Assembly (NCBI GenBank): GCA_037176725.1
Contig: JAZBRS010000035.1
Coordinates: 47,440,001 to 47,504,000 of the forward strand
Direction of reading: 5' to 3'
Origin: Posidonia oceanica
Lineage: Eukaryota; Streptophyta; Magnoliopsida; Alismatales; Posidoniaceae
Length of the DNA stretch: 64,000 nucleotides
Translations under genes and position numbers: made by a program
Part shown: piece after piece, positions 32,781 through 45,300 of the stretch
Position numbering within the stretch: the stretch's first letter is position 1
Layout of the letters: every line of letters begins with the position of its first letter
Notes under the pieces: generated by a model
What the model saw: the letters and a program-made list of their open reading frames with translations, nothing else
The model's database searches: none
Told to the model about the DNA's origin: nothing

Positions 32781-35049
32781 CCTAGGGACCTAAATGCAGT
32801 GAATATGCAAACCTAGGGATCTAGGTGCAACAAAAATAAGTCTTTGGGTTTTTTAATAATGCAATAAGGTTTTAAAACAGAGATTAAATGAAATCTGAAT
32901 GGACTGAGGACCTAAACGCAAATACAATAAAATGCAGGGTCTGGAATGCAATGCAATATGGAAAAAATGCAATTTAAATAAATGCTGTGAATGCATGCAA
33001 TGGACTGAAATGCAAATTAAATAAATGCAGGGGCTAAAATGCAATTTAATATGGTAAAGTATGAAATTAAATGATTTTTCTAACAAACAGAGGACTGGAA
33101 AGTAATAACAAAATAGAACAGGATAAAAGTGCAATGTAATATGGTAAAATATGAGATTAAATAAATTTAACAACTGAACAGAGGACTGATTTGTAAATAA
33201 AATAAATAGCAGGAGTTAAGAGTAACGTAATAAGATAAAAACTTGTATTTAAATGACATTAATCAACTAGAGGACCTAGAAGTAAAATAAATAAATTACT
33301 GGGCTAAAAACTAAGAGATGATAAAGTATTTTAAACTGTAGAAGGACTAAGATGCAATAAAAATAAATTACGGGGCTAAAACTAAAAAAACTAAAATGCT
33401 TTGAACTACAGAGGGACTAAGATGTAATAAAAATAAATGGCAGGACTGCAAGTAAATGATATCAGAAGTTTTTAAACTACAGCAGGACCGAAATGAAAAT
33501 AAAAGAAAAGACAGGAGTTTTATGCAATGTAATATAGTTTTTATTCAGATTTAAAACAAACTTAAACTGTGACTGGACCTAAAGGTAAATGAATGAAACT
33601 AAAGGGAACTAATGCAATACGATGGTAAACTAGCTAAGTTAAGGAAAAAATAAAATGAAACGACACTAATGCGAATAAAAAATCCTAAGCTACAGTAGCA
33701 GCGAGTTGCAGTTGCCTGCGCCGGAGAAGGGGACTCGACACGGCGGAGCTGGGGCATCGACGAGCTACGGGGGACCTCCTCGGAGGTCGGAGGATGATCA
33801 GCGGTGCGTGACGGAGGCTACAACGGGCTGGCGACGCCGGCGGAGCTCTACAGAAGGTGCAGAAGACGGTCCAGCTGCTAGAGGCATCGTCGGCGAAAGC
33901 GGAGGGCAGGGTGATGCTCCTGGGACCTCCACGGAGCTTGGAGCATGGTTGGCAGGGGCTGCGGATGTCCGGAGCTGGGTCTGCGCAGGAATGGCTCACC
34001 GGAGAAGAAGACTCCACGGCGGCGACGATCCGGCGAGACAGGGACCAGAACCTAGCTCTAAGGGGCTGGGAAGCAAGAATGGGGGAAAACTAAACTACTG
34101 GTGAGATCAGGTACCTGTTTGCGCGGCTGGAGCGAGCCCCCGACCTCGGTGGGTTGAGCAGGAGCCGGCGGAGATGGTGCAGCTGCTGCGGGCGTTCCTG
34201 CGGCGCGCGACGATCCGGACGAGTTGCTGATGTCCTTCCAAAGCTCAGGAGCTGGTCTGGAGCGAGGTTGCACGCCGACAGGAAGGAGATGGGCTTTTGG
34301 GTGCTACTCAGTGGAGCTGAGGTGGAGGTGGCGCTCTGTCGCTCTCTGGGCTGGATGGAACCCTCCGGCAGCTTGCTGGATGCTTGGTGATGGTGGAGGA
34401 GGGGTTGAATTGGTCGGGAGGCGGTTCTAGAAGAAGGTGGAGAAGTTGGAAGATTTTAGGCAGATGTTGGGCGTGGGTGTTTGCTGTGGTGTATGGGAGC
34501 TACGATGGGTCTGGGGGTGAAGTGTTGGGTGGTCTGAGAAGCTGGTGGTTCGGTGAGTAGGGTGGAGGAGTTTGGGGAGATGGAGTGAACTATGGAGCTG
34601 GGAATTCAGAGGTGGAAGGAGGACTGCGTGTAAGTGGAAGGAAGTGAGTGTTTGGGGTGGATTCTAGGTTGCTGGCTAGGCGGTGAAGTGTGGGATGGAT
34701 ACTGGGTGTTTGGGTGTGGATTGGGGAGTGGAACGCAGGAGTTTGGAGGCTGGTTGTTGGGAGAAGGAAGTCGGAATTTCTGGGAGGGAGAAGGGAAGAT
34801 GGAAGTGCTCTCTCTAGTTCTCTCTGGCTCTCTCAATTTGCCGAAAGGTGGAGAAGGAGAAGGAGAGGGAATTGGTGTTAACTGGAAGCGGACACTCGAG
34901 AGGAGGTTTGAATCCACGAGCGCGGGGAGACTGGTGCTGAGAGAAGGGCTGGCCGGATGAGACGCGCGACAAGGCCCGGAGTTACTACCGCTGCAAGGGT
35001 GAGCTGCCAAAGGACGGGAGGGCTGAGAGAGGCTGTGAGTGCAGGGGTG

Positions 35050-35054
35050 GCAGG
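35050..35054. repeat. TSD of solo LTR1, left
   Basis: GCAGG, repeated at 40950-40954. The uninterrupted GCAGG is at 102-106 in B's 3' LTR. Confidence 0.93.
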
Positions 35055-35778
35055 TGTTGACACCCCATTTTGACAGGTTGATTTAGTGGATCTCTCTGGC
35101 GGCTTCAAAACCCTCTCAAAACCTTAACCTAAAACCATCCAAAACCTTAACAAAACCTACATTTTTTCAACCTAGAAAACCACTCCAAAAACTCTAGGAG
35201 AACCTACACATTTTCAACCTAGAAAACCACCCATAAACTATAAGAAAACCCATCCTTCTCAACCTAGAAAACACTTCCAAAAAACCCTTAGGATCTCCCA
35301 CCAAAAACACTTCCAAAAACCCTAGAAAACCTAGATAAAACTCCCCTCTTTCTAGACCCAAAAACCCTTTCAAAAATCCTCCAAAATCCCACTCCAAACC
35401 CTTGGTTAAACACTAGAAACCCTAGGTCACACACTCACCGAATCCCACTTCATTTCCAAGCCTCTTTCCCCTTCATCTCTCCAAATTATCCTTTTCTCTC
35501 TCCAAATTATTCTTTTTCACTCTCCTGATTATTCTTTTCTCTATCCTCTCTATTCTCCCTCCTATTCTTCTTATTTTCTTGCTCTCTAGTGGACCTACCT
35601 CATTCCTGCTCCACCCCACCTGTTCTCCTTTCTTCCCTGTATTTAATCTTTATTTTATTTTATTTTATCTCATGTTATTTGATCTTTACTTTCTTTTCGT
35701 CCTTTCCCTTCTTCCTTTCTTTATCTCTTCCTTTCTTCCTTTCCTCCTTTCTTTCCTTCTCTCTTTTCCATTTTTCCA

Positions 35779-35799
35779 CCCTAAACCCTAAACCCTAAA
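35779..35799 (+). repeat. short telomere-like repeat in solo LTR1
   Basis: Three contiguous copies of CCCTAAA, the plant telomere unit. Neighbouring sequence has many AACCCTAG variants. B-type LTRs have only a single TTTAGGG at the same place (near 1226 and 47650). Confidence 0.75.
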
Positions 35800-38700
35800 C
35801 CTTAGAAAACCCCAGGAGGAACTACACTTAAAATCCAAGAAAAAACCCTAGAAAAAACCTAGCAAAAACCTTAGGAAAACCTAGCAAGACCTTAGCCTAG
35901 AAAAACCTAGCAAAAACCCTAGAAAAAACTTCCCAAAACCCTAGATCACATCCCCCTGAACCCTAGGAACACACCTGCACAAAACCCCCTCAAATCTAAG
36001 CCTCTACCCTTCCTATCTCTCCTGATTATCCATTTCTCTCTCCTGATTATTCTTTTTCTCTCTCCTGATTATCCTTTTCTCTTTCCTCTCTATTCTCCCC
36101 CATTCTTCTTCTCATTTCTTCTCTAAACTCATCATCAACCCCATTTAACACTTCTTAAAACAATTAAAGAGAAAATTCCAACCAGAAAAATAAATTAAAC
36201 ACCTAAAAATAATTCGAAAGAAAATCTAACTAAAAACGAATCAAAACAACCCAAAAACAGTTAAAACTAATTAAAGACAAATCAAAACAAACTAAAAGAC
36301 TTAAAAACGATTTAAAACAATCAAAAAACAAATTTCAAGACTTGAAACAATTAAAAAACCAATTTCAAAACTTAAAGGCAATTAAAACCAATCAAAACCC
36401 ATTAAAAACAATTAAAGAAGCAAACATAAGAAAAATCACTCAAAATCCTTAAAAAACAATCTAAAAATCTTAAAACAATCAAAGAAAAATTAAAGCAACT
36501 AACAAATTTAAAATCAAAAGAAAAACATAATCAAAACAATTAAAAAACTTTGAGAAAATAATTAGAAAGAAAAAAACTCAAAACAATTAACAAGTAAAAA
36601 AAGAAAAAAGAAGACAAACTTAAATTAATAAGACTCAAAAACAATCAACAACTTAAAATCAAATTAATAAAACTCAAGAACAATCAACAACTAAAAATCG
36701 AATTAAAAAAACTTAAAAAAAATTTAATAAAATTAAAATCGAAAAGAAAGACTTAAAATAAACTTAAATCAAAAGAAAAATTTAAACGATTAAAACAATA
36801 AAAAAAACTTAAAAGAGAAAAACCATTAATAAATTCAAAAGAATAATTAAGAAAAAAGAAAATTAAAAAACAATTGACTTTGAAACAAATTCAAAAAAAC
36901 CAAAACTTAATTAAGCTACTTTTCTTTCTTTCTTTCCTTCTTTCTTTTTCTTTCTTATTTCTTTTTCTTTTTCTTTTATTTCCCTCCTTCTCCTACAGCA
37001 GCCACTTCCCCTTCTTCTCTGTTTTTTTTCTTTCTCTCCGACACCACCTCCTTCTGCCAATCGACAGCACATCCTCCCACCTGCCGTCCTTGCACTCTTC
37101 CATCCCTCTGCACCCAACCGGACCGGCGTGCGTCGCCTGCCTCGGCCGTGTCATCAGACGCCCTCCTGCCATTCCTTCCTTTGCACTCAAGTGCAAACTG
37201 AAAACAAAACCAAAAACCAGTAGAAGCCAGCAAAGGGGAGCACACAAAGCACAGATCAACAGACTTGCAAAAACTCCTCCATCTCCCTTGTGCACTCGAG
37301 AGTGCAAGAGAGAAGCCAAGCAACCCAAAAGAATAACCCAACAGACGGCCATCCACCCATTTCTTCTGAAAAAAGCTCAAAACAACCTTCTCCATTGAAG
37401 AACCTCCACTACAAGTCTCCAAAAATTCTGAAACTTGGCCACTGGACTCGCCGAGCAAGCACCTTCTCAGACCACCCAACATCTCCCCGCTAGACCACCC
37501 ACACTCCTTACACTCCACCACAAACACCTTCGGCCCCTATTTGACCAAAAACTTCAAACACCTCCCATTTCCTCCACACCCAGCAGAACTCCCCTCCGTT
37601 TCTTCCCACACGCTCCCCAAATAACCACCTAGCCGCCGGGACCCCCGCTTCGGCCTAGAACGCTGCACACCGCCTCAACCACCTCGGCCACCACAGTAGC
37701 AGCCTGCCCGGACCAGATCCTTCTCCGGACGACCAAGCTCTCGTCTAAGCGCACCGGGACCTTCCCCAGACCTCAAGCAACACCCTCGGATCGCCGCGCG
37801 CCGCCGCCAGCCCGCCACGTGCCGCCACGACCTCCACCAAGTCTGCAGAAATCCACCTAAGTGGGTGGCTCGTTCCGGCACGCCAAAAAGGTGAAAAACC
37901 CCTCCTCCAACTTCCTCTCCCTCTCCTCTTACTTCTCGGCCTTTCCCCGAGGCTTTTCATCAACTGTGCCGCCCGCACGAGGCCACCGGAGGGACCTTCT
38001 TCCCCGGCACCGGCGACTCCAGCAGCAACCCAGCCCACCGACCGGTGCCCCCACACACCACCACGCGCTGCTCCCGCCTCCGCCGCACCGCGACGACCTC
38101 CCCTGCATTCCGCTCGGGCCGCGTCGTCCCCTCCTCCGCCGTTCCAGGCTTTCCACCAGCGAGCTCCAGCCACTCCTACTGTAGATTAATATACTTGTTT
38201 TTGTTTTAGTTTTATTTTTGCATTAGCTTAGGTATTTTACATTTGTATTGCATTGGTATCATTTAAGTTTTTAAATATTACGTTTAGGTCCAGGCATGGT
38301 TTAAGAATCATTTAAATCTGAAATAAAACATTATGAAATTGCATGAAAAGTCTATGTTTTCATTTATTTGCATGATAGTCCAGCTGCTGTATAAAAACTT
38401 ATGTTTTCCTTTAGTTTAAGCCCAGACACTTATTTTGATTGCAACTTGGTCCTCTGCAGTTCAAGTTTTTTAGTTTTTTCTTTAGTTTCAGTCCAGTTAC
38501 TTATTTTATCTACATAATGGTCCTGCTGTAGTGTAAAATAGTTTTCTGTTCTTTATTTTCTAGTCCAGAAGCTTTTTATTTTTGCATTTTAGTCCTGTAG
38601 TTGTTGAAAGTCATTTAATCATCTGTTTTTACCTTATTAAATTGCTGTTAAGTCCTCCTGTTTATTTTATTTGCCATTTAGTCCTCTGATCTGTTGTTAA

Positions 38701-39924
38701 ATCATTTAATTTCTCATTTTTCCTTATTGCATTGCATTTTCATCCTGCTTTATTTCATTTTTGCATTCTAGTCCATCATTTGCATGCACAGCATCTTTTA
38801 TTTTGCATTTTACCTTATAAAATTGCATTTTAGCCCCTACATGTTTCAAAATTGCATATTAGTCCACTAATTGCATACACAGAGCATTTAAGAGCATATT
38901 TTACCTTATAAAATTGCATTTTAGCCCCTGCATGATTCAAAATTGCATTCCAGTCCACAGCATGTTTATAAAAATCATTTAAATGCATGTTTTACCTTAT
39001 TAAATTGCATTTCAGCCCCTGCATTTTATTTTAATTGCATTCAGACCCTTAACTTTTCAAAAACTTTGCATTTAGACCCCTAAGTTTTCAAAATCTTTGC
39101 ATTTAAGCCCCTAACTTTTCAAAATCTTGCATATAGGTCCTTAACTTTTCTGAAAAATCATACTTAAGTCCTTTTCTCGCATTTTTGCATGCATTGCACC
39201 CATGCATCACTGCATTTAGCATCCCTGCACACACTTAAGTACTCCTGGCTCCCATATGTGTGGGAGGACCTGTCTTGCACACCCCTAGGACCCCCTTTAC
39301 ACCTAGATCCCTTCTTCTCCCCTGTTCTTGGCCCTTCTGCCTTGAAGACTGGATATCTTCCGATCCGACCGCCGGATCTTCACAACCAAGTTACCTGGAC
39401 AACCCCGGTGGAGCGCACTTCAATGCAGACCAAGTACTTCTCAGATCAGGCTTCAGATCTCCCAGGTAAGTCCTCTTGAACTCCTGCACAGCATTTTTGC
39501 ACACCATTTGCATTGCATGCGTTGTTTTGCATCTCATTTTCTCGAGCATGTAGATTAGGACTTCCTCTTCTTGCTTATCAACTCTATCTCCCCTTTTCAC
39601 GTACTCTCAGTGTTTTGGGTGAGTTTTCCCTGGATTCACTACTAATTGCGACTTTCTTCCCCCTTTTCCACGATCCGATTGCACCGCGAGCTTTGGGCAG
39701 CGTGCAAGACACATCGTGGGGCGGTTTAGTGGGAAACAGTCACAGAATAGTGGTGAACCCTCCACTTGCTTCCTTCCTCCTTTGTAGGTCTTTACACCTG
39801 CATTGCGTGGTCCTTAAACAGTGTTGGTTCTCATATTAACACCGTTTGCCCTTCCTTGCTTCTCTCGCTCTTCACCTTTGCATCTGCATTTGCATGGCTT
39901 TATCAGTGGTTTATTTCGCTTGCT

Positions 39925-40255
39925 TTGGCTCCGTTTTGCGTGCCCGCTTTGTCTTTTGCACCGTTTCGCGTGCATGCTTTGTTTCTTGCACCATTTTGCG
40001 TACCGACTTTGTTTATTGCACCATTTCCCGTGCCTGCTTTGTTTCTTGCATCGTTTTGCATGCATGCTTTGTTTCTTGCACCGTTTTGCATGTCTGCTTT
40101 GTTTCTTGCACCGTTTCGCGTGCCTGCTTTGTTTCTCGTGCTGTTTTGCCTGCCTGCTTTGTTTCTCGCATCGTTTTGCGTGTTTGCTCTGTTTCTTGCA
40201 CTGTTTTGCATGTCGACTTCGTTGCTCGCACCGTTTTGCGTGTTTGACGTTGTTT
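39925..40255. repeat. ~30-bp minisatellite in solo LTR1
   Basis: About 12 units of the type TTGCACCGTTTTGCGTGCC + TGCTTTGTTTC, the reverse complement of the arrays at 42215-42795 and 60110-60780. The period is a multiple of three, so frames on both strands stay open without being genes. Confidence 0.85.
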
Positions 40256-40949
40256 TCTCTTGCATGTCGCCAGCATTGCCTGGCTTTACCGATGTTTTGT
40301 TTTATCACCTGCATTTGCGTATAGGACAGTGATGCTTACTGCCTGGAGTTCTCATGGACCAGGGTTCGCCCGGTTCAGAACACAGACAGCACTGCAGAGC
40401 ACTTAGATAGCATGTTTAATTCATTGAACGTATTCCATCACTTAGAGCACATCTATGAGCATCTAATTAGGCATTCATGGCACTTAGGCATTCAAAGTAT
40501 GCATTTCCCTGCGTATGCGAGCGTAAGCCTAGAAAGACCGATTCTCAGGCGTGTCGGGGGTGCCTAACACCTTCCCCGCACGTAACAGGAGTCCTTGCCC
40601 TTTCTCATGGCCCGCAATGACCATATTGCCCTTATCCAAGGCACGAGTCATATCATTTGCATTCATTTGCATCTCATTTCTTCTGCATTGCATTGCATTG
40701 CATCTTTTGCTTGGTTTTGCGTGTTTATTCACGCATTTCCCCGATTTTCCTTGTCTCCCGACTTAATAGACACGGTGGCAACACTGAATTGTCTTATCTT
40801 CTTCTTTTCTCCCCTTTTTTCCCTTTTTTAAGTGTTTTCGAGTTTAGTCTTCCTTCTCGGACACAGCCGCTAATAGTGAACCCGATTCTGATCGATGCAC
40901 GCGAGCTTTGGCAATGTGCATGGACGATCTGAACACCGGGATTACTACA

Positions 40950-40954
40950 GCAGG
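40950..40954. repeat. TSD of solo LTR1, right
   Basis: GCAGG, matching 35050-35054. Confidence 0.93.
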
Positions 40955-41522
40955 CAAGGTGAGTTGACGGTGGGGGGAAACTTGGTTTTTGAAAAGGAGG
41001 GACGGCAGTTGGCTGATGGCCGCGGGCTGCGGGAGGAAGAAGGAAGAAGAAGGAGAAGGGCGGAAGAGGAAGAAAAGAGAAAGGAAGGAGGAGGAGAAGG
41101 TGGGCTAGGCTGCTGAAAAAAAAGAAAAAAGAAAGAAGGGGGAGGCAGCTGTAGTGGGTCGGGCCAGATAAAAAAAAGAAAGAGAAAAGAAAAAAAGAAA
41201 ATGGGGAGGAAGAAAAAGAAAGGGAAATTGGGAGGAAAAGAAAGAGAAAAAAGAAGAAGAAAGTTTGAAATAAAAGGGGGGTTTGGAAATAGTTTTAGAG
41301 TAGTTGTTTTTTAGGTTAAGATTTTTAATTAGGGTTTAGAAGATTGTTTTTTCCTTAAAATTCCTTAATTAGGGTTAAAAGAGGTTTTAGTTTGGTTTAA
41401 GTTTTTTAATTGGATTTTAATTGCTTAAGTTTTTAATTGAATCTCAAATGCTAATTGTTCTTAAGTTTTTGTCTACTTTTTTAATTGTTAATTGTTGAAG
41501 TTTTTAATTGGATTTTAATTGT
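40955..41522 (-). mobile_element. 5' LTR of element B, part 2
   Basis: It continues the B LTR after solo LTR1 and aligns with 107-675 of the 3' LTR. GA-rich to 41270, then T-rich. It is interrupted again at the ATTGT at 41518-41522. Confidence 0.88.
41518..41522. repeat. TSD of solo LTR2, left
   Basis: ATTGT, repeated at 47079-47083. The empty site is 671-675. Confidence 0.92.
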
Positions 41523-42214
41523 TGTAGTAATCCTGGTATTCAGATCGTCCATGCACACTGCCAAAGCTCGCGTGCACCGATCAGAATTAGGCTCACTATT
41601 AGCAGCTATGTCCGAGAAGGAAGACTTAACTCGAAAACATTTAAAAAAAGGAAAAAGAGGAAAAAAGAAGAAAATAAGACAAAATCGGAGTCGCCACCAA
41701 GTCTATTAGATCGGGAGATAAGGAAAACCGGGGAAATGCGTGAATAATCACGCAAAACCAAGCAAAAGATGCAATGCAAGGCAATGTAGAAGAAATGGGA
41801 TACAAATGAATGCAAATGATGTGACTCGTGCCTAGGATAAGGGCGATATGGTCATTGCGGGCCAAGAGAGAGGGCAAGGACTTCTGTTACGTGCGGGGAA
41901 GGTGTTAGGCACCCCCGACACGCCCGAGAATCGGTCTTTCTAGGCTTACGCTCGCATACGCAAGGAAATGCAGACTTTGAATGCCTAAATGCCAATGAAT
42001 GCCTACCTAAATACTCAAAGGTGTGCTCTAAGTGAGGGAATGCAATGCAGGAAAGTAAATGTGCAATCTAAGTGCTCAGCAACGCTGTCTGTGTTCCGAA
42101 CCGGGCGGAACCTGGCTCATGAGAACTCCAGGCAGTAAGCATCACTGCCCTATATGCAAATGCAGGCGATAAAACAAAACAGCGGTGAAAACAGGCAATG
42201 CGGGCGACATGCAA

Positions 42215-42795
42215 GAGGAAACAACGTAAAACACGCAAAACGGTGCGAGAAACGAAGCCGACAGGCAAAACGGTACAAGAAACGAGGTCGACACGCAAAA
42301 CGAAGCAAGAAACAAGAGCGGCACGTAAAACGGTGCAAGAAACAAAGCGGGCACGTAAAACGGTGTAAGAAAACAAAGCAACACGCAAAACAGTGCGAGA
42401 AAACAAAGCGAGGCACGCAAAACGGTGCAAGAAACAAGAGCGGCACGCAAAACGGTGCAAGAAACAAAGTCGGGCATGCAAAACGGTGTGAGAAAACAAA
42501 GCGGCACGCAAAACGATGCAAGAAAACAAAGCGGCAAGCAAAACGGTGTGAGAAACAAAGTCGGCACGCAAAACGGTGCGAGAAACAAAGTCGGGCACGC
42601 AAAACGGTACAAGAAACAAAGCAGCACGCAAAACGGTGCAAGAAAACAAAGTGGCACGCAAAACGGTGCGAGAAAACAAAGCGGCAAGCAAAACGGTGCA
42701 AGAAAACAAAGCGGGCACGCAAAACGATGCGAGAAGCAGAGCGGCACGCAAAACGGTGCGAGAAACAAAGCGGCACGTAAAACGGTGCGAGAAAT
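42215..42795. repeat. ~30-bp minisatellite in solo LTR2 (19 units)
   Basis: Consensus words ACGCAAAACGGTGC + AAGAAACAAAGCGGC, 29-32 bp per unit. I counted 19 units against 22 in C's LTR. GCAC and GTGC flank the conserved AAAACG core. Confidence 0.88.
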
Positions 42796-43929
42796 AAAGC
42801 GAAAGAGCGCGCAAAAGCCATGCAATGCGAATGATAAGCAAAAGATGCTGCCGAAGTTCAAGAGGACTTACCTTGGAAGTCTGACGCCTGATCTGAAATC
42901 TGATTGGTCCATGCTGAAGAACGCTCCGCCGGAGTCGTCCAGGTAGCTTACTGGAGAAGATCCAACGGCCGGATCTAAAGATATCCAGACTTCAAGGCAG
43001 GAGGCCAAAACAGGGGAGAAGATAAGATCTAAGTGTAAAAGGGACCTAAGGAGTGTGCAAAACAGGTCCTCCCGTGTAAACGGGAGCTAAGAATGCCTGA
43101 GTGTGTGCAAGGGATGCCGGATGCAAGGATGCAATGCATGCAGAATGCAAGAAGAGACTTAAGGATGATTTTTCAGAAAAAAAAAGGGGAACTTACCAGC
43201 AATTTTGAAAAAGATGGGGGTCTGAATGCAATTTTACAAAATGCAGGGTTCAAAATGCAGTTTTTCAGGGTAGCCATGCATCGGGACAGGTTTCGAAGTC
43301 GAATGGTAAATCGACATGCAATTTTGAAATCAACAGGGTTTAAAATGCAATTTTTCCAGCAAAACAGGGGTCTGAGTGGTCTGGAATGCAAACAAGGGCC
43401 TATATGCAATTTTTCAAACATGCAGGGGCAAAAATGCAATTTTATAAGAAAACTATGCATTTAAATACATACTGTGAGCATGCAGAGGACCTATATGCAA
43501 TTTTTAAATTATGCAGGGTCAAAAATGCAATTTTATAAGCAAAATATGCATTTAAATGTATGCTGTGCATCAATGAAGGACCTACATGCAAAAATCAGAA
43601 AACATGAGGGAAATGATGCAATGCAGTAAAGAAAGTTGAAAAATAAAAGCCTAAGTTAACAGAACAGAGGACCAAAGTGCAAATAAGGAAAACAGTAGAG
43701 ACTGAAAATGCAATTTACTAAGGTAAAATACGAGCATTAAATCAGATTAATTATCAGGAGGACTGGCATGCAATTAATTAATTTTTGGATTTTTTCCATG
43801 CAATTTCATAAGATTTACATACGAAATTAAATGAATAATAACAGAGGCAGGACCAGAATGTAATAAACGGAAAACAGAAACTGAAAATGCAATTTATGGC
43901 AAAATAAGCATGCTAATGGAAAATAAATG

Positions 43930-45300
43930 AACAGTGATTGCCAAACGCCGACCACTGTAGCGCAGTGCTACCAGTGGCCGTCGCGGGCGGAAGGGGGAGG
44001 CTGGTGAGGCGCTGATGCGGCGGCGGTGCTCCCCGGAGCTTGGCGGACCTCGGGGCAGCGTCGGTGAGCAGTGACAGGGCTCCGAGTAGGCCGGAGAAGA
44101 CGCCGGAGCGTCGCAGACCTGCTCAAAGGCAGTCCGGGCGATCGACGCGCTGTCGTGGTATTCTGAGGCCACCGGAGAGTTCCTGGAGGTCATGCGGACC
44201 TGGGACGACGATCGGCGAGGTGTTCTGCAGCTGGAGCGGTGATCCGAGCTCAGAGCTCGCCGGAGAGGAAGATACTGCCGGCGGCGCTGACTCGGAGCAG
44301 GATGGTGTAGAACCTAGAACTAAGGGGCGGAAAAGCAAGAAGGGAAGAAAATTAAACTAATGGCGTGGGGCAGTACCTGTTTCGTCGTCCGGAGAGCTCC
44401 CCTTACGCGGGCTGTTTCAGTGGTTGCCGATGAGGTTGGACCGGGTGCTGGGGACGTCGGCGGCGGCCCGCGGGCGTTGGGATCCGCTTCTAGAGGTCCT
44501 CCGATGCTTCCTGAAGGGCTGGAATGGAGCTTCGAAGATCGGCGCGAGAAATGGGTTCAGTGGGTGCTCTGTAGGTCGCCGAAGGTGGGAGTGGGTGTCT
44601 GCTGCTCTCTGTCTCAGCTGGAGGGTGGCGGTGACTTGCTGGAGGTCTGGTGATGGATTCTGGATGCTCAGGTTAGGTCGTGGTTTGCTGGAGAAGGAGA
44701 TTGCAGCTGGTAGATTCTCGGACAGAAAATGGGTGTATGTGTTTGTGGTGGAGGGTTTTGTCTGTGAAGAGCTGTCGGGCTGATGGCTTAGAGGCTCTGG
44801 AAGATGGTGTTTTGGCGAGCTTCTGGGCGGAATTTGGAAGGATTCTGCGGACTACGGAGTAGGGAATTCTAGAAGGTGGAGGTGTTGGGTTCTGAGATGG
44901 ATATCGGGTGAACGGGGGGGGGATTCAGGGTGGATTTGGTCGTGGAATGGGTGGCTGAGATGGTGGTTGTTTGGGTGAGATTGGGGATGGAAATGGAGGT
45001 GATTTCGGAGGGTGTTTGGGGTCTGGTTTGTTGAGTCTTGAAGAGGAGGAAGAACTGTGGCCTTTGCAGTGAAAAAGGGGGTTTTCCTCGGTCTCTCTCG
45101 CTCTGGGTTGCACCGGGAAGGAGAGTGTTTCTGGGTAGTGAAGGGTGTGTGCTTCTAGTCCCCGTTGCTGCTGGTTTCGGATGGTTTTGATTTGCAGGTT
45201 CTCTGGCTGCAATTAATGGCTCGGAGAGGTGGTGGCATGGTGCTTGCAGGTGCACGGGAGGAGGGCGGCGCACGTCGGTCCGGCCTGGGCAGAGGTCGTG
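43930..45300 (-). other. GC-rich island inside LTR2
   Basis: CpG-rich DNA within an otherwise AT-rich LTR. It is copied almost exactly at 61900-63270 and has diverged counterparts at 33690-34960 and 37000-38180. Several frames are open on both strands, but I recognise no domain. It may be the promoter or 5'-transcribed part of the LTR. Confidence 0.5.

Larger units (their letters stand above)
30859..35054 (-). mobile_element. 5' LTR of element B, part 1 (U5 side)
   Basis: The LTR starts at the low end with TATAGTAATCCC; the terminal TG is mutated to TA. In order it contains the U5 block, a degenerate minisatellite (31555-31720), a donor-like CAAGGTAAGG in element sense (32183-32192), ~60-bp tandem repeats (32515-32780), AT-rich sequence (32800-33690) and a GC-rich island (33690-34960). 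The total LTR, joined across two insertions, is about 6.0 kb. Open frames in the GC-rich island are not recognisable genes. Confidence 0.88.
35055..40949 (+). mobile_element. solo LTR1 (5.9 kb, plus orientation)
   Basis: The LTR starts TGTTGACACCCC and ends GGGATTACTACA, flanked by GCAGG on both sides. No internal region or second LTR is present, so it is a product of LTR-LTR recombination. It is the only plus-strand element in the window. In sense order it has a C/A-rich start, polypyrimidine tract (35500-35780), three CCCTAAA copies (35779-35799), AT-rich 36130-36900, GC-rich 37000-38180, a donor CAG|GTAAGT (39463-39471), a ~30-bp minisatellite (39925-40255) and the U5 block (40535-40610). 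It belongs to the same broad family as LTR2 and C but is clearly diverged from them. Confidence 0.93.

Noticed and set aside
36500..36900. Host gene or intron in the AT-rich stretch of LTR1
   Set aside because: It lies inside TSD-bounded LTR1, with matching AT-rich parts in the other LTRs.
39814..40332. Membrane-like Cys/Phe/Leu-rich protein in LTR1
   Set aside because: Same minisatellite artefact in the opposite orientation.
44360..44783. Conserved small proteins in the GC-rich LTR island
   Set aside because: The frames are identical in LTR2 and C only because the DNA is nearly identical; diverged copies at 33690-34960 and 37000-38180 do not keep them.
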